Shown piece by piece: positions 5,766-5,951 of a stretch of DNA of 5,951 bases. The DNA comes from Clostridia bacterium (GTDB lineage Bacteria > Bacillota_A > Clostridia > Oscillospirales > CAG-272), in contig JAFTKI010000112.1 in NCBI GenBank assembly GCA_017453335.1, forward strand, positions 1 through 5,951, read 5' to 3'. The translations under genes were made by a program, and so were the position numbers. Numbering within the stretch: position 1 is the stretch's first letter; every line of letters begins with the position of its first letter. The notes below the pieces were generated by a model. That model worked only from the letters and a program-made list of their open reading frames with translations. It ran no database searches and was not told the origin of the DNA.

Positions 5766-5951
5766 ATGGAAATTCTCTCTTATACTCATGAAAGCATCCG
5801 ACTGACCGGTCGTTGGGACAAGCGCGATCCCAAATGCGCAACCGCAACGGCAACCGGCTCTTACATCGAATTTGCCTTTGGCGGGAAAATGGCGGTAGCG
5901 CATTTTGACACGATGCTCAATGCCTACCCGCGTCTGCACTTGTGGGTAAGC
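5766..5951 (+). CDS. SGNH/GDSL hydrolase-like protein, N-terminal fragment
   Basis: The frame is open from ATG at 5766 to the right edge, giving 62 residues with the C-terminus missing. AGAGG lies nine bases upstream; the ATG at 5761 is rejected because its frame stops after 14 codons. The fragment SIRLTGRWDKRDP (10-22), then a TATATGSYIEFAFGGK stretch and a hydrophobic AHFDTMLN...LHLWVS run, resembles the N-terminal beta-sandwich found before the catalytic domain in many SGNH/GDSL esterases of gut Firmicutes, similar in layout to CE2-type acetyl esterases. The catalytic Ser, Asp and His would lie outside the window, so activity is inferred from family resemblance only. There is no signal peptide in the visible part, suggesting an intracellular enzyme, perhaps for deacetylating imported sugars. 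Confidence 0.6.
   Translation, partial: MEILSYTHESIRLTGRWDKRDPKCATATATGSYIEFAFGGKMAVAHFDTMLNAYPRLHLWVS

Overview
The window looks like a piece of chromosome from an anaerobic, gut-type member of the Clostridia (Firmicutes). This is inferred from AAGGAG/AGAGG-type ribosome binding sites, sigma-A-like promoters with near-consensus boxes, mid-range GC, and the gene set: a clostridial-style pyridoxamine kinase, RuvX, an SGNH esterase and a DUF4964/DUF4965-type glutaminase-like protein. No plasmid, phage, transposase, CRISPR, tRNA or rRNA signal is visible. The species cannot be named from the sequence.

Layout. On the minus strand, from 754 to the left edge, is the N-terminal 251 residues of a glutaminase A-like protein without a signal peptide. 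A 462-base divergent intergenic region (755-1216) follows. It holds a perfect-consensus minus-strand promoter (955-983), a run of three inverted repeats lying in the predicted ~190-nt leader of the glutaminase-like gene (842-946), and an extended -10 promoter for hisS (1149-1177). On the plus strand come hisS (1217-2518), an alpha/beta hydrolase of the monoacylglycerol lipase type (2573-3490) and ruvX/yqgF (overlapping the hydrolase end, to 3930). A 143-base gap with a perfect 13-bp inverted repeat follows, then a pdxY-like pyridoxamine kinase (4074-4955), an unrecognised single-pass membrane-anchored protein (5006-5722) and the start of an SGNH/GDSL hydrolase-like protein cut by the right edge (5766-5951).

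How the genes may work together. hisS, the hydrolase and ruvX are close enough to form one transcript from the hisS promoter, with the hydrolase and ruvX apparently translationally coupled. pdxY, the anchored protein and the esterase form a second close-packed run after the inverted repeat. The genes are functionally mixed: translation, lipid or ester hydrolysis, rRNA processing or DNA repair, and vitamin B6 salvage. I do not see a dedicated new system. The points most worth a second look are the structured leader upstream of the glutaminase-like gene, the aberrant motif 3 of the HisRS, the inverted repeat with no U-tract after ruvX, and the uncharacterised anchored protein.
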